A stretch of 64,000 nt of DNA from Halorarum salinum (GCF_013402875.1 NZ_CP058579.1:2170001-2234000); one strand, 5' to 3'. Positions 1 to 9,286 are shown, counted from the stretch's first letter. Translations and numbers: made by a program. The notes: a model not told the origin generated them from the sequence alone.

Positions 1-1
1 C

Positions 2-235
2 GACTGGTGTGGCCCGTGCAAGATGCTGGAGCCGACCGTCGAGGAACTGGCCGACGAGGTCGAGGACCTGCTCGTCCTGAAGGTCGACGTGGACGAACAC
101 CAGGCGCTCGCGGGGGAGGCCGGCGTCCGGGGCATCCCGGCGCTCCAGTTCTACGCCGACGGCGAGGAGGCCGAGCGGCTGGTCGGGGTTCAGGAGAAGG
201 GAGACCTCCTGCGCGTCGTCGAGTCGCTGCAGTAG
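2..235 (+). CDS. Thioredoxin, 5'-truncated by the window edge
   Basis: The frame is open from the first bases and reads DWCGPCK before the first internal Met, so this is the C-terminal three quarters of a thioredoxin. The WCGPC redox motif and the later cis-proline segment GIPALQFYADG are both visible. The fold is a cytosolic thiol-disulfide reductant for enzymes such as peroxiredoxins and reductases. About 30 N-terminal residues lie outside the window, so the start cannot be given. The stop is followed 6 nt later by the convergent end of the next gene. Confidence 0.93.
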   Translation, partial: DWCGPCKMLEPTVEELADEVEDLLVLKVDVDEHQALAGEAGVRGIPALQFYADGEEAERLVGVQEKGDLLRVVESLQ

Positions 236-241
236 CCGGAC

Positions 242-1045
242 TCAGTCGGACGACGGTCCGAAGGAGGCGACGAGTTCGTCGTGAGCGGCGCCGCCGGAGG
301 CCAGCAGCCCCGTCGCGCCGGGAACCCATCGATCGCCGTGGACGTCGGTGACGACGCCGCCCGCCTCGCGGATCAGGCAGACGCCGGCCGCTGTGTCCCA
401 GTCGTGGAGCTCGACCGTCGAGACGGCCGCGTCGAGCTCGCCGCAGGCGACTCCCGAGAGCGCCGCCTGCGCGCAGCCGAACCGCCGGAGGTCGCCGAAC
501 GAGGACAGCACCGTCCCGGCTGCCGCATGGAGTTCGCGGCGGTGATCCGGCGAGGTACCGAACAGCGGATTCACGAGGAAGGCCTCGGGGTCGGTCGTCG
601 TGCTCGGCGACGCCGACTCTCCGTTCCGAGTCGCGCGACCGGGACCAGCCGCGTACAGGTCGCCGGTGACGGGCGCGTAGTTCGCGCCGGCGACCGGTTC
701 GCCGTCCCGACAGAACGCCACGCTGGTCACCCAGTTGGCGTTACCGGACGCGTAGTTGGTCGTTCCGTCGATGGGATCGACGACCCAGGCCGGCCCGTCG
801 TCGGGGACTCGCTTCGACGCGTCCGACTCCTCGCCCACGACGGGATCGTCCGGGTACTCCGCACGGAGTCCGTCGAACACGTGCCGCTGGACGGCTCGGT
901 CGACCTCCGTGACGGCGTCCATCGGTCCCCGCTTGGTGTCGACGGCGAGTTCCGAGCGGAACGACTCGAGCGCGAGGTCTCCCCCGCTCTCGGCCGCCGC
1001 CACGCAACGGTTCAGCCGGTCGGCGTCCTCGCCGGTGCTCGTCAT
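242..1045 (-). CDS. Inositol monophosphatase family protein
   Basis: This 267-aa protein has the diagnostic Mg-dependent sugar-phosphatase motifs: VVGEE near residue 70, DPIDGTTNY near residue 90 and HDWDTAAG near residue 213. Those acidic residues bind the two or three catalytic metals. Family members hydrolyse myo-inositol-1-phosphate, fructose-1,6-bisphosphate or PAP; in archaea the substrate is often mixed IMP/FBP, so the exact substrate is open. Length is normal. It is convergent with the thioredoxin gene and probably monocistronic. Confidence 0.9.
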   Translation of the reverse strand: MTSTGEDADRLNRCVAAAESGGDLALESFRSELAVDTKRGPMDAVTEVDRAVQRHVFDGLRAEYPDDPVVGEESDASKRVPDDGPAWVVDPIDGTTNYASGNANWVTSVAFCRDGEPVAGANYAPVTGDLYAAGPGRATRNGESASPSTTTDPEAFLVNPLFGTSPDHRRELHAAAGTVLSSFGDLRRFGCAQAALSGVACGELDAAVSTVELHDWDTAAGVCLIREAGGVVTDVHGDRWVPGATGLLASGGAAHDELVASFGPSSD

Positions 1046-1075
1046 GGGACGACCGACGGTCGCCCCGCCAATACG

Positions 1076-1219
1076 TCACTCGATCCGCCCGACCGCCACC
1101 GAGTGGTCGGTGTCGGCCGCGTGAGTCGTCGCCAGGTCCTCCGCGGCGTTCGAGGAGTCGCGTAGCGACTCGGTCGGACACTCTCGGCACACGACGTGGT
1201 ACACGGGTCCATCGGTCAT
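1076..1219 (-). CDS. Small haloarchaeal protein with one CxxC knuckle
   Basis: A 47-aa acidic protein starting at MTDGPVYHVV. It contains CRECP, a single CxxC pair, and a histidine (THAAD) further on, so it may bind one zinc or be half a knuckle. The frame is open further upstream, but that extension is Arg-rich and crosses the intergenic promoter zone, so the internal ATG is preferred. Length and composition match small haloarchaeal zinc-finger-like proteins; no function is known. Confidence 0.6.
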   Translation of the reverse strand: MTDGPVYHVVCRECPTESLRDSSNAAEDLATTHAADTDHSVAVGRIE

Positions 1220-1334
1220 GTTCCGACGATGTGGTCCCATCGGTAAGGTTATGATCCCGTTAACGGCCGATATCGGGCGACCTACCGAGGCCGACGAGCG
1301 GGCGAGATCGGACCGTCGGCCCCGATCGCGCGGC

Positions 1335-2645
1335 TCAGGTCGAACCGGCTTCGATGCCGCGTTCGATCTCCGCCGCACGCGCCCTGACCTGCTCGACCAC
1401 GGGGAGCGGCGCCTCGAACTCCAGCGTGACCGTCTCCCCCTCCTCGTCGTAGCGCTCGCGCTCGACGTGCCCGTTGTCGTGGATCCACGAGACGAGGCTC
1501 ATCGTCCCGTCGGAGAGCGGCAGGAGAAGCCGCTCGTGCTTCCAGTCGGGGAGCTCCGCCTCGATGCGGTCGCGGAGGACGTCGACGTTCTCGCCGGTCA
1601 GCCCCGACACGGTGACCGGGTTCGGGGCGAGCGCCGAGAGCGCCTCCCGCTTCTCGCGGAGTTCGTCCGGGTCTAGCTGGTCGACCTTGTTGAACACGGT
1701 GACGAGCGGGGCCTCGTTGCGTTCGTACAGCGTGTCGTGACTCGTGACGAGCTTCTCGCGCATCTCCCGAATCGGCTCGCTCGCGTCGACCACGAGCAGC
1801 ACGAGGTCGGCGTAGTACACCGACTCGAGGGTGGACTGGAACGACTCCACGAGCCAGTGCGGGAGATCGGAGATGAACCCGACAGTGTCGGTGAGGAGCA
1901 CGTCGCGCTTCCCGGTGTCCGCCCGGCGGGTCGTCGTGCCGAGCGTCGTGAACAGGTCGTCCTCAGACTCGGCCGTCGCGTCGAGGTCCGGATGTCTGTC
2001 GGCGTTCTCGTCGACGTCGAGGTCCGCGGCCAGCCGACGCAGCAGCGTCGACTTCCCGGCGTTGGTGTAGCCGGCGAGCGCGACGAGGTCGAAGCCGGAC
2101 TCCCGACGGCGCTCGCGCCGCTCCTCCTCCTTGTCGGCGATGTCGTCGAGTTCGGACTTGATGCGGGAGATCCGGGACTTGATGTCCCGCTCGCGGGACT
2201 CGTCGTACTCGCCGAGCCCCATGAACCCCGGTCGCTCGTCCCGCTGGGCGAGACTGGCTTTCACCTCGGCGCGGGGAAGTTCGTACCGGAGTTCGGCGAG
2301 TTCGACCTGCAGTTGCGCCTTCCGCGTCCGGGCACGCTGGCCGAAGATCTCGAGGATGAGGGTGAAGCGGTCGACGACCTCGACGCCCTCCGGGAGCTTC
2401 CGTCCCAGGTTGAACGTCTGGTACGGGCCGACCTCGTTGTCGACGATCACGCACTCGACGTCGTACTCGGCGACGAGCGCGGCGAGTTCGTCGGCCTTCC
2501 CCTCGCCGAAGTGGTAGGCTGCGTCCTCCTCCCGGGTCTGGGTCAGCGTCGCGACGACCTCGTGGCCCGCCGCCTCCGCGAGGTCGACGATCTCCGAGAC
2601 GTCCGCGTGTCCGCGGTCGACCCGCTTCGCGACGAGCGCCCTCAC
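1335..2645 (-). CDS. hflX: GTPase HflX
   Basis: The 436-aa protein follows the HflX plan: an N-terminal nucleotide-binding-like domain (residues about 1-110), a coiled-coil region with RARTRKAQLQVELAEL, then a GTPase domain with P-loop GYTNAGKST near residue 200, G3 DTVGFI and G4 NKVD. HflX binds ribosomal large subunits and splits or rescues stalled ribosomes under stress. A linker rich in Asp/Glu between G1 and G3 is a typical halophile insertion. It ends about 115 nt before the small CxxC gene on the same strand. Confidence 0.95.
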   Translation of the reverse strand: MRALVAKRVDRGHADVSEIVDLAEAAGHEVVATLTQTREEDAAYHFGEGKADELAALVAEYDVECVIVDNEVGPYQTFNLGRKLPEGVEVVDRFTLILEIFGQRARTRKAQLQVELAELRYELPRAEVKASLAQRDERPGFMGLGEYDESRERDIKSRISRIKSELDDIADKEEERRERRRESGFDLVALAGYTNAGKSTLLRRLAADLDVDENADRHPDLDATAESEDDLFTTLGTTTRRADTGKRDVLLTDTVGFISDLPHWLVESFQSTLESVYYADLVLLVVDASEPIREMREKLVTSHDTLYERNEAPLVTVFNKVDQLDPDELREKREALSALAPNPVTVSGLTGENVDVLRDRIEAELPDWKHERLLLPLSDGTMSLVSWIHDNGHVERERYDEEGETVTLEFEAPLPVVEQVRARAAEIERGIEAGST

Positions 2646-2979
2646 GGTTTCACTGCCCGTCCTCCGAACGGGCGGTCGAAGGCACCGCTGGGGGCGTTCG
2701 CGCGTCGACGCGCCGGCGGGGTCGAACTCACCCGTGCCACGGGATCACGGGCGGGAGTCCGCCCCCTCGCGTTCGATTCCGACTGTCATGTTCGCGCGTA
2801 CGGCGTGCGGAGGTTTAACCGTGGTGCCGACGGGGCGCCACCCGGTCCCGTCGCACGCCGCCGGAACGTCGCTCGGGTGCGCGACCGCGAACCGCCGATC
2901 CGACTGGCCGCCGGAAACGGGACCATACCCCGCGTAAGCGTGTTACTATTATTGTCGGGTCGATACCTCTAGCCGCGGG
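2646..2979. other. Intergenic region between divergent genes
   Basis: This 334-nt stretch separates the divergently transcribed hflX and deacetylase genes. An AT-rich patch near 2941-2952 (gttactattattg) is about 30 nt upstream of the deacetylase ATG and could be its TATA element with a near-leaderless start. No convincing ORF, RNA gene or repeat was seen. Confidence 0.4.
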
Positions 2980-3906
2980 ATGGCCGGCACGCTGACGATC
3001 AGCATCGAGATCGAACTCGGCTGGGGGGTCCACGACCTCCCCACGCGACGACACCTCTCGGAGGGCGGGCGTCGCGAGCGGGAGTACCTCGGGAGGCTCC
3101 TCCGGAAGGCCGACGACTGCGGCGTTCCGATCAGCTTCGACGTCGTCGGCCACTTACTCCTGGCGGAGTGTGACGGGATCCACGACGGGCCGTACCCCGA
3201 GGGCTGGTTCGACGCCGACCCGGGCACCGACGTCGAGACGGACGGCCTGTTCTACGGGCCCGACACGGCACGGGCGGTTCTCGACGCGGACGTCGACCAC
3301 GAACTCTGTACCCACACCTTCTCGCATCTCCTGTGTGATCGGGCGAGCGACGACCTCCTGTCGACGGAGCTCGAACGCGTGGGGGAGTTACACGCCGACG
3401 TCGACGGCGACGTCGTCTCCATCGTCCCGCCACGCCACTACCGCCCGAACAACGAGGTGCTCCGTCGGAACGGCATCCGGGTCGCCCGCTACGCGCGGAC
3501 GGAGGAGTCGCCGACGCTCGCCCACCGTCTCAAACAGGTCACCGTCGGACCGCACCCCGAGTGGAACCTGCGCGTGAACGACGGGGTGCTCGAGACGTAC
3601 TGCACCACCTACCCGTCGCTGACCGCGGGAACCCTGCGTTCCGGACGGGAGCCCCCGCGAGCGGAGTTCCGCCACCTCCCCCTCGCTGCGCGGCAGCGCG
3701 CACACCGGTTCTACCTCGAACGGGCGACGAACAGGGCCATCGAGTCGGAAGTCCCCCTCCACCTCTGGTGTCACCTGTACGATCTGAGCAACGAGGAGCA
3801 GTGGTCCGTGCTGGGGGAGTATCTCGAGTTCCTGGGCGACCTCCCTGACGAGGAACTGGAGGTCCTGACGATGGAGTCGCTCGCCGACAGATACCTCGAG
3901 AACTGA
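2980..3906 (+). CDS. Polysaccharide deacetylase family protein
   Basis: This 308-aa protein looks like a carbohydrate-esterase-4/NodB-fold protein. The N-terminal strand TLTISIEIELGWGVHD occupies the place of the catalytic-base motif, FDVVGHLLL follows, and THTFSH near residue 112 matches the HxxxH/D metal-binding signature. Haloarchaeal members often sit near surface polysaccharide or agl-type genes; no such neighbour is visible here. Substrate unknown. No signal peptide is seen, so it is probably cytoplasmic and may act on nucleotide- or lipid-linked sugars. Confidence 0.8.
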   Translation: MAGTLTISIEIELGWGVHDLPTRRHLSEGGRREREYLGRLLRKADDCGVPISFDVVGHLLLAECDGIHDGPYPEGWFDADPGTDVETDGLFYGPDTARAVLDADVDHELCTHTFSHLLCDRASDDLLSTELERVGELHADVDGDVVSIVPPRHYRPNNEVLRRNGIRVARYARTEESPTLAHRLKQVTVGPHPEWNLRVNDGVLETYCTTYPSLTAGTLRSGREPPRAEFRHLPLAARQRAHRFYLERATNRAIESEVPLHLWCHLYDLSNEEQWSVLGEYLEFLGDLPDEELEVLTMESLADRYLEN

Positions 3907-4013
3907 GCCGCCGACCGCTTCGGGCGCTCCTCACGCCTCTCGGGCCCGTTCGTCAGCAACGGGGCCACCGCTCCGAGGGTACGAACGGTGCCGAGGTGGC
4001 TAGACGGGGGCGG

Positions 4014-4739
4014 TTACCTCGTGTCCAGGTCGTCCTCGTCCCTGATCATGCGCGTCTCCGCCTCGCCGCTCGACACCTCGTTCACGAGGTCGTAGAACTC
4101 GTTCTGGAGCCCGGCCGGGAACGTGACGACGCCGACCCACGAGCCGTCGGCCTGCCACTCCTCCCGCTCGAGGTCGCCGAACTCGCGCACCTTCGCCTGC
4201 CCGCTCCCGGCGTACTCGGGGGGGAGCTGGGCGGCGATGGTCACCTCGTCGAACCGGATGGGGATGACCGGTCGGAGCACGTCGAGCGCGTCGTCGACCT
4301 GGTTCTCGACCGGCTCCATCGGGTCGATCGTGAACCCGGCCTCCTCCAGGGCCCGCTCGATGCGCTCCGGGGGGTGGGGTGCGTCGTCCATCTGCGGGTT
4401 CACCGCGTTGCGGACGATCGTGTTGATCAGCTGTTTCCGCTTCTGTTCGGTCATCTCGCGGCGCTGCTCGGCGGTGATCTGGATGTCCCCCCGTTTCACC
4501 ACCTCCGGGATGATCTCCATCGGATCGGTCGTCCCGAACACCTCCTCGACGTCCTCCTCGGCCGGCCTGTCGCCCCGCGAGGCGTCCTCGAACACGTCCT
4601 CGGCGGCGATGATGTCCTCGAGGTCGCCCTCGAACTCGCCCCGCTTGATGGCGAGGGCGGCGTCGGGGTCGATGAGCACCTCGAACCGTGCGCCGTGGGA
4701 TTCGAGCCGCGCCGTCACGGCCTCGTCGAGCGAAATCAT
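4014..4739 (-). CDS. Ribosome maturation protein SBDS (SDO1)
   Basis: A 241-aa protein beginning [16 protein letters not shown], which is the archaeal SBDS start; upstream in-frame codons extend into the promoter and are not expected to be coding. The FYSH-like N-terminal domain (residues about 1-90) includes [13 protein letters not shown], followed by the helical middle domain and a C-terminal ferredoxin-like domain ([20 protein letters not shown]). SBDS works with an EF-2-like GTPase to release the anti-association factor aIF6 from new 50S subunits. Haloarchaea usually have one copy. Confidence 0.93.
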   Translation of the reverse strand: MISLDEAVTARLESHGARFEVLIDPDAALAIKRGEFEGDLEDIIAAEDVFEDASRGDRPAEEDVEEVFGTTDPMEIIPEVVKRGDIQITAEQRREMTEQKRKQLINTIVRNAVNPQMDDAPHPPERIERALEEAGFTIDPMEPVENQVDDALDVLRPVIPIRFDEVTIAAQLPPEYAGSGQAKVREFGDLEREEWQADGSWVGVVTFPAGLQNEFYDLVNEVSSGEAETRMIRDEDDLDTR

Positions 4740-4869
4740 ACCCGGATGTATCGTGGCGGGGGGTAAAAGGTATCCCCCGGCGGCGCCGACGCGTCCACGA
4801 GCGGTGCTCACGCGTGGCGGGCAGCCCCGCACCACTTTTTATCCCCCCTACCCTATACCCGTCACCTGA

Positions 4870-5946
4870 ATGTCCGATGCAGACCGCCCCGTCACGACCG
4901 CTCCCGACGCCGACCTCGCCTGGTGTCACGAATCCGTGCAGGGCGTCTCGCGCACCTTCGCGCTCACCGTCGACGTGCTCGAGGAGCCGATGTCGTCGTA
5001 CATCTGTCTCGGATACCTCCTCTGTCGCGTCGCCGACACCGTCGAGGACACCGACCGCATCGACCCCGACGAGCAGGCCGACCTGCTCCGCCTGTACGAC
5101 GCCGTCCTCGACCCGACCGCCGACGCGACGCCGGCGGACTTCCGCCGGGCCGTCGACGACCACCTCCCGCCGGCCGACGACCGCTCGCCGGACTGGGAGG
5201 TCGTCGCGGAGTCCGAACGCGTCTTCGCCACCTTCGAGGAGCTCCCGGGGGACGTCCGCGGGGCCATCGTCCCGCCCGTGAGGGAACTCGTCGGCGGGAT
5301 GGCCGAGTTCGTCGACCGCTACGCCGACGAGGGGGGGCTCCGCATCGGCAGCCGGAGCGAACTCGAGGAGTACTGCTACTACGCCGCCGGCACGGTCGGC
5401 AACCTCGTCACGAACCTCCTCACCCGGGGCGACATCGCCGAGGAGCGCGCCCGCCGGCTCCACGAGACGGCCGAGGAGTTCGGCCTGCTCCTCCAGCTCG
5501 TGAACGTCGCGAAGGACGTCCACGACGACTTCGAGGAGGAGAACAACGTCTACCTCCCCGAGGAGTGGCTCGCGGCCGAGGACGTTCCGCAGGACGACCT
5601 CACCGCCGCGGAACACCGCGACGGGACCGCCGCGGTCGTCGGTCGGACCACCGACCACGCGCGGACGTTCCTCGACGACGCGCAGTCGTACCTCGAACAC
5701 CTCCCGCTCGTCGACGGCAACACGCTCGACGCGTGGGCCATCCCGTTCCTGCTCGCGGTCGGCACCCTCCGCGAACTCGCCGCCCAGCCCGAACGCGCCG
5801 TCGACGGCCGCGGCGTGAAGGTGAGCCGTCAGGAGGTGTTCGCGGTGGTGACGGCCATGTCCGAGCACGGCCGCGACTCGCTGCCCGAACTCCGGCGGGC
5901 CATCGCGGGCCAGCCGCTCCACCGGACGCCGTCGGCGGCCGACTGA
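4870..5946 (+). CDS. Squalene/phytoene synthase family protein, probably squalene synthase
   Basis: The 358-aa protein has the two aspartate-rich Mg-diphosphate motifs of head-to-head prenyl synthases: DTVED near residue 56 and DVHDDFEEE near residue 217. NNVYLPEEW just after the second motif and QLVNVAKD before it favour squalene synthase (two FPP to squalene) over phytoene synthase. In haloarchaea squalene is a membrane lipid precursor. The ATG lies 8 nt after CACCTG and about 25 nt after ttttta at 4837-4842, fitting a short-leader archaeal promoter. It is divergent from SBDS. Confidence 0.87.
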   Translation: MSDADRPVTTAPDADLAWCHESVQGVSRTFALTVDVLEEPMSSYICLGYLLCRVADTVEDTDRIDPDEQADLLRLYDAVLDPTADATPADFRRAVDDHLPPADDRSPDWEVVAESERVFATFEELPGDVRGAIVPPVRELVGGMAEFVDRYADEGGLRIGSRSELEEYCYYAAGTVGNLVTNLLTRGDIAEERARRLHETAEEFGLLLQLVNVAKDVHDDFEEENNVYLPEEWLAAEDVPQDDLTAAEHRDGTAAVVGRTTDHARTFLDDAQSYLEHLPLVDGNTLDAWAIPFLLAVGTLRELAAQPERAVDGRGVKVSRQEVFAVVTAMSEHGRDSLPELRRAIAGQPLHRTPSAAD

Positions 5947-6065
5947 CCGGGCCGGCGCGCCGTCGTCGTCACCGGTCGACCGTCAGGCGTCCCGACCGTC
6001 GACGGCCCCGACCGTCCCCGCGCGTTTTCAGCGGCCTTTTGTGCGACCGCCCCGAACCGCGCCCC

Positions 6066-6260
6066 ATGAGCGAGTTCGAGAAGGACGACAGCGTGGTTCT
6101 CTCCGACGAGCACAGCGAGTTCGACGGTCAGACCGGCACGGTGACCCAGGTGATGGAGACGATGTTCGGCGACGCGACGTACACGGTCTCCTTCGAGGAC
6201 GGACAGGAGCAGGGCGTCCCCGCCGACCAGCTTTCGGCGGCGGACGAGGACGAGGAGTAA
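6066..6260 (+). CDS. Small acidic SH3/KOW-like protein
   Basis: A 64-aa acidic protein. Its core (DDSVVLSDEHSEFDGQTGT, then YTVSFEDGQEQGVPADQL) has the alternation of short strands and Gly turns seen in KOW/SH3-barrel proteins such as those of the DUF1918 type. It is just short enough to be missed by length filters. The tattt-like upstream signal is weak. No function is known; a nucleic-acid or ligand-binding barrel is the best guess. Confidence 0.65.
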   Translation: MSEFEKDDSVVLSDEHSEFDGQTGTVTQVMETMFGDATYTVSFEDGQEQGVPADQLSAADEDEE

Positions 6261-6323
6261 CGCCGGGTCCGCCGACCGGACGCGGAATCCAACCCTTTTA
6301 CCCTCCGAGGTCGACCCACACCC

Positions 6324-6887
6324 ATGGCGAGCGTCCCCTTCCACTACGTCGACCTCCGGACCTTCTGTTACGCGACGGAGGACGAGAAGCGCGTCGAGCA
6401 GGCGCTCCGGACGTTCCTGCCCCGGGAGTTCCCGATAGACCGGGTGAAGAACGAGGGCCACCACGGCGACCGCATCGTCGTGCTGTCCGCGCGGGTCGAG
6501 AACGCCGACGACGTCCGTCACGTGCTGTCGGTGCTCTCGGAACTGCCGGAGATCGACCGCGTGCTTTCGGAACTGGACGAGCGCGTCGACGACAACAACT
6601 CCCTGTTCCTCAGACTCGACAAGCAGGCGGCGTTCGGCGGCGACGTCCGACTCGGCCCCGGGCTGACGCTCCGCGCGAAGGTCGAGGCGTACCCGGCGAA
6701 GCGCGAGGCGGCGGTCGCGAACGCCCGCGAGGCGCTCTCCGAGTTGGCGTCGGAGGCCCACGGGGCGGCGATTGCGGAGGGGTCGGACGCGGACGAGGCC
6801 GGCGGGGTAACCGACGCGTCCGAGGCTGACGCGTCCGAGGCTGACGCGGCGGGGAGGAGGGGGCCGGCGGACGCGGACGACGCCTGA
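6324..6887 (+). CDS. COG1325-type RNA-binding protein
   Basis: The first 130 residues (FHYVDLRTFCYATEDEKRVE to LTLRAKVEAYPAKREAA) match the archaeal RNA-binding family (COG1325) often called an exosome-associated subunit. The last 45 residues are a low-complexity acidic tail with a repeated DASEADASEADA segment, which is common in halophiles and probably disordered. A TATA-like ccttttaccc lies about 27 nt before the ATG. Role in RNA metabolism is inferred from the family only. Confidence 0.82.
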   Translation: MASVPFHYVDLRTFCYATEDEKRVEQALRTFLPREFPIDRVKNEGHHGDRIVVLSARVENADDVRHVLSVLSELPEIDRVLSELDERVDDNNSLFLRLDKQAAFGGDVRLGPGLTLRAKVEAYPAKREAAVANAREALSELASEAHGAAIAEGSDADEAGGVTDASEADASEADAAGRRGPADADDA

Positions 6888-7000
6888 GTCCGAGTTTCGA
6901 CGCTCACCCGACGCCACCTCTCCGTACGGTCGTGTATCCGTGGGTGACCTTTCATCGAGGGAGAGCGGAGGTACTTGGCCGTGGCTCCCGAACGACGCGT

Positions 7001-7438
7001 ATGTCCCTGACAGTGACCGAGACGGCGTCGGTATCGACGGCCACGGGGTGGATTCGAGGGTTCTGGGCGTTCTATCGGCGATACACCCGGACCGCGGTCC
7101 ACGCGATCGCGACGGCCGCGCTCACGGCGTTCGGCCTGCTCGTCTTCATCGACCCCCTCTTCTCGGTGGTGGCGATCGGCGCGTACGTGTTCCCTCCCGT
7201 CGTCATCTTCGCCGCCCGCGGCGACGTCGAGGGCACCTCCGAACCGTCGGGGGCGACCCCCCTCCGAACCGATTCCGGGCGGGACGCTGGCTCCGACGCC
7301 GACGCGGACGACGGGGACGGAGACTCCGATACGGACGGTGATGACGGGGATTCCGATTCGGACGGGGCGGACGCCGACGCGGATGCGGACGGAAGCGATG
7401 CCGACGCGGACGGAGCGGACGCCGACGCGGACGGCTGA
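7001..7438 (+). CDS. Two-TM membrane protein with Asp-rich repeat tail
   Basis: A 145-aa protein starting MSLTVTETASV. Two hydrophobic helices (about residues 35-55 and 58-77) are followed by about 60 residues of DADADG/DGDSD repeats. The tail has almost no hydrophobic or aromatic residues and is built from near-perfect hexamer/nonamer DNA repeats (gacgccgacgcggac type) at 7290-7436, which probably vary in number between strains. Resembles small unnamed haloarchaeal membrane proteins. No function assigned. Confidence 0.7.
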   Translation: MSLTVTETASVSTATGWIRGFWAFYRRYTRTAVHAIATAALTAFGLLVFIDPLFSVVAIGAYVFPPVVIFAARGDVEGTSEPSGATPLRTDSGRDAGSDADADDGDGDSDTDGDDGDSDSDGADADADADGSDADADGADADADG

Positions 7439-7471
7439 TCGACGGACGACCCCGTCACCTCCGGCCGCCGC

Positions 7472-8056
7472 TCAGTCGAGCCACTTGATCGAACAGCCGC
7501 GGCTCGGACGGTCCTCGTGGGGGACTTCCTCGCCGGCGAGGACCGCCTCGACGGCGTCGCGAACGTAGATCTCCTCCGGTTCGTCGTCGGGGTTGAGCGC
7601 GTCGTCCAGTCGGCCGTGGTAGGCCAGTTCGAACGTCCCGTCGCGGTTCCCGAACAGGAACGGGTCGGGCGTGCAGACCGCGCCGTAGGCGCGCGCGACC
7701 TCCTGTGACTCGTCCCGGAGGTACGCGTCGTAGGCGACGCGGCCGTCCGCGACGTACTCGGCCATCTTCCCGGCGGAGTCCTCGGGGTACTCCCCCGCGT
7801 CGTTGGGGTTGACGCCGACGACCGCGCAGTCGTCGTACTCGGCGGCCACGTCGTTCAGCAGGTCGAACTTCGCCCGCGCGTACGGACAGTGGTTGCAGGT
7901 GAAGACGACGAGGAGCGCTCCCGCGTCCGCGAAGTCCGCGAGCGAGTACGTCTCCCACTGCTCCGGCGGAACCGGCTCTCCGCCCAGCCCCGGAAGCTCG
8001 AAATCGGGCGCCGCGTCGCCCCGTTCGAGTTCGGAGTCGGATTCGGCGGCTACCAT
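7472..8056 (-). CDS. Redoxin-domain (AhpC/TSA-like) thioredoxin-fold protein
   Basis: The 194-aa protein has the redoxin layout: APDFELPGLGG at the N-terminus, then LLVVFTCNHCPYA, in which CxxC (CNHC) is the active site, then VVGVNPND and CTPDPFLFG. The CNHCPYA form is typical of a 'thioredoxin family protein' clade that differs from true peroxiredoxins, so disulfide exchange is more likely than peroxide reduction. The ATG at MVAAESDSELERGD is chosen over an upstream in-frame start because the latter lies in the promoter. Convergent with the Asp-rich gene. Confidence 0.85.
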   Translation of the reverse strand: MVAAESDSELERGDAAPDFELPGLGGEPVPPEQWETYSLADFADAGALLVVFTCNHCPYARAKFDLLNDVAAEYDDCAVVGVNPNDAGEYPEDSAGKMAEYVADGRVAYDAYLRDESQEVARAYGAVCTPDPFLFGNRDGTFELAYHGRLDDALNPDDEPEEIYVRDAVEAVLAGEEVPHEDRPSRGCSIKWLD

Positions 8057-8125
8057 GCCCGACACTCCCGGGCCGGGGAGTAAAACCGTTCCCACAACGG
8101 GGCGAGTGGGTCGGTTCCGTCCCGG

Positions 8126-8551
8126 CTACTCGCCCGCGACCAGCAGGACGGCGAGGACGGCGAACGCGACGCCGGCCACCTTCCGGGCGGTGACCGGCTC
8201 CTCCAGCGCGAGCACGCCGACCAGCGAGGAGGTGACGAAGAACATCGCGAACACGGGGGCGACGATGGAGACGGGCCCCATCGAGAGCGCGCGGTAGTAG
8301 GCGAGGATGCCGACGGCGAGGCAGGCGCCGGCGGCGAACACGTGGCGCATCTTCGGATCGTCGAGGTACCCGACGACGCCCTCGCCCGTGGCGCCGATGA
8401 CCGCCAGGGTGACCAGCACGAGCACGGCGTTCGCCACGAGCGCGGCGACGTTGCTCGGAATGGGGTTCGCGCCGCTGGTGGCGACCCGCATGAGCGGCGC
8501 GACCATCGAGTACGAGAGGAGCGCGAGGACGGCCCAGGGGAGGTAGTTCAT
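8126..8551 (-). CDS. Half-size EamA/DMT-family transporter
   Basis: A 141-aa protein with five predicted membrane helices. It is a single EamA domain rather than the usual tandem pair, and reads LPWAVLALLSYSMVAPLMR at the start and FAVLAVLLVAGE at the end. The segment YYRALSMGPVSIVAPVF is diagnostic for the drug/metabolite transporter superfamily. Single-domain members probably dimerise. The ATG at 8551 is preferred because everything upstream is hydrophilic and overlaps the repeat cluster. Substrate unknown. Confidence 0.85.
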   Translation of the reverse strand: MNYLPWAVLALLSYSMVAPLMRVATSGANPIPSNVAALVANAVLVLVTLAVIGATGEGVVGYLDDPKMRHVFAAGACLAVGILAYYRALSMGPVSIVAPVFAMFFVTSSLVGVLALEEPVTARKVAGVAFAVLAVLLVAGE

Positions 8552-8659
8552 TTGCGAGTCGGTCGGTTCCGTGGGGTAAATGGGTTCTGACCCGTGGCGA
8601 TCATCGGGTTTCGGTGAAGCCGTCTTCTCCGTAGTTGCTCCTGCTGGAAGTGGGAACGC

Positions 8660-9109
8660 CTCGAAAGCCCCCGCGGCGCTGGACTCGGTGCGGCCCCTTT
8701 CAGTCCCGCCCGACCGCACCGCTCCTCACCCTCCCCAACCGGCGAGGACCCTCCCTGCGGTCGGGACCTCGCCCCTCGCACGATCGGCCGCGCGGAGCGC
8801 GGCCGCCGCGCGCCACGTGGTTGGCCCGGGACGTACGGACGGCGCGTGCCGGCGGGCCTCCCTGCCTGCCGGATGAGCGAGCCGGAGGCGAGCGAATCGG
8901 CTGGGGAGGGCGTGGCTGCGGTGCAGTCGGGCGGGACTGAAAGGGACCGCGACGTTCACGGGCGCACGCGCCCGTGAATTCGGGAGAGTGTGCTCTCCCG
9001 TAACTCGGCGAACCCCGACCCCTCAAGCACCGCAGGAACGAGGCCGAAGGCCGAGTGACGAGGAGCGCGGAGCGTCTCGCGGGAGCCGAGAGTCGCGGGG
9101 GCTTTCGAG
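8660..9109. repeat. Nested inverted-repeat cluster in a 735-nt intergenic region
   Basis: The gap 8552-9286 has no convincing gene. It holds a perfect 16-bp inverted repeat (8660-8675 with 9094-9109, core gaaagcccccgcg), inside it a perfect 20-bp inverted repeat (8695-8714 with 926-945 of the same block, i.e. 8926-8945) whose pairing continues imperfectly for about 40 nt more, and two tight hairpins: stem 8955-8964/8969-8978 and stem 8981-8988/8993-9000. A third copy of gggggctttc lies at 9151-9160. The ends resemble a MITE or a structured RNA. Confidence 0.6.
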
Positions 9110-9286
9110 GTGGACGCCACGACGACCGAACCAACACCGAAGCAGAGAGCCGTGGGGGCTTTCCAGATAACACCGGCAATCCCCACGATGCTTGACCCGA
9201 GAAGTTTCGAATCTCCGCCACGCACCCAGAGCGGGGATTCCTGCGCCGGACGAAACCGCTTTCTCCGGCGCGCGTCACACCCCGCC

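Noticed and set aside
4000-5922. A 640-aa minus-strand open frame across SBDS and the squalene synthase gene
   Set aside because: It is a shadow on the opposite strand of two genes with clear motifs, and its composition (Arg/Gly-rich) is typical of high-GC shadow frames.
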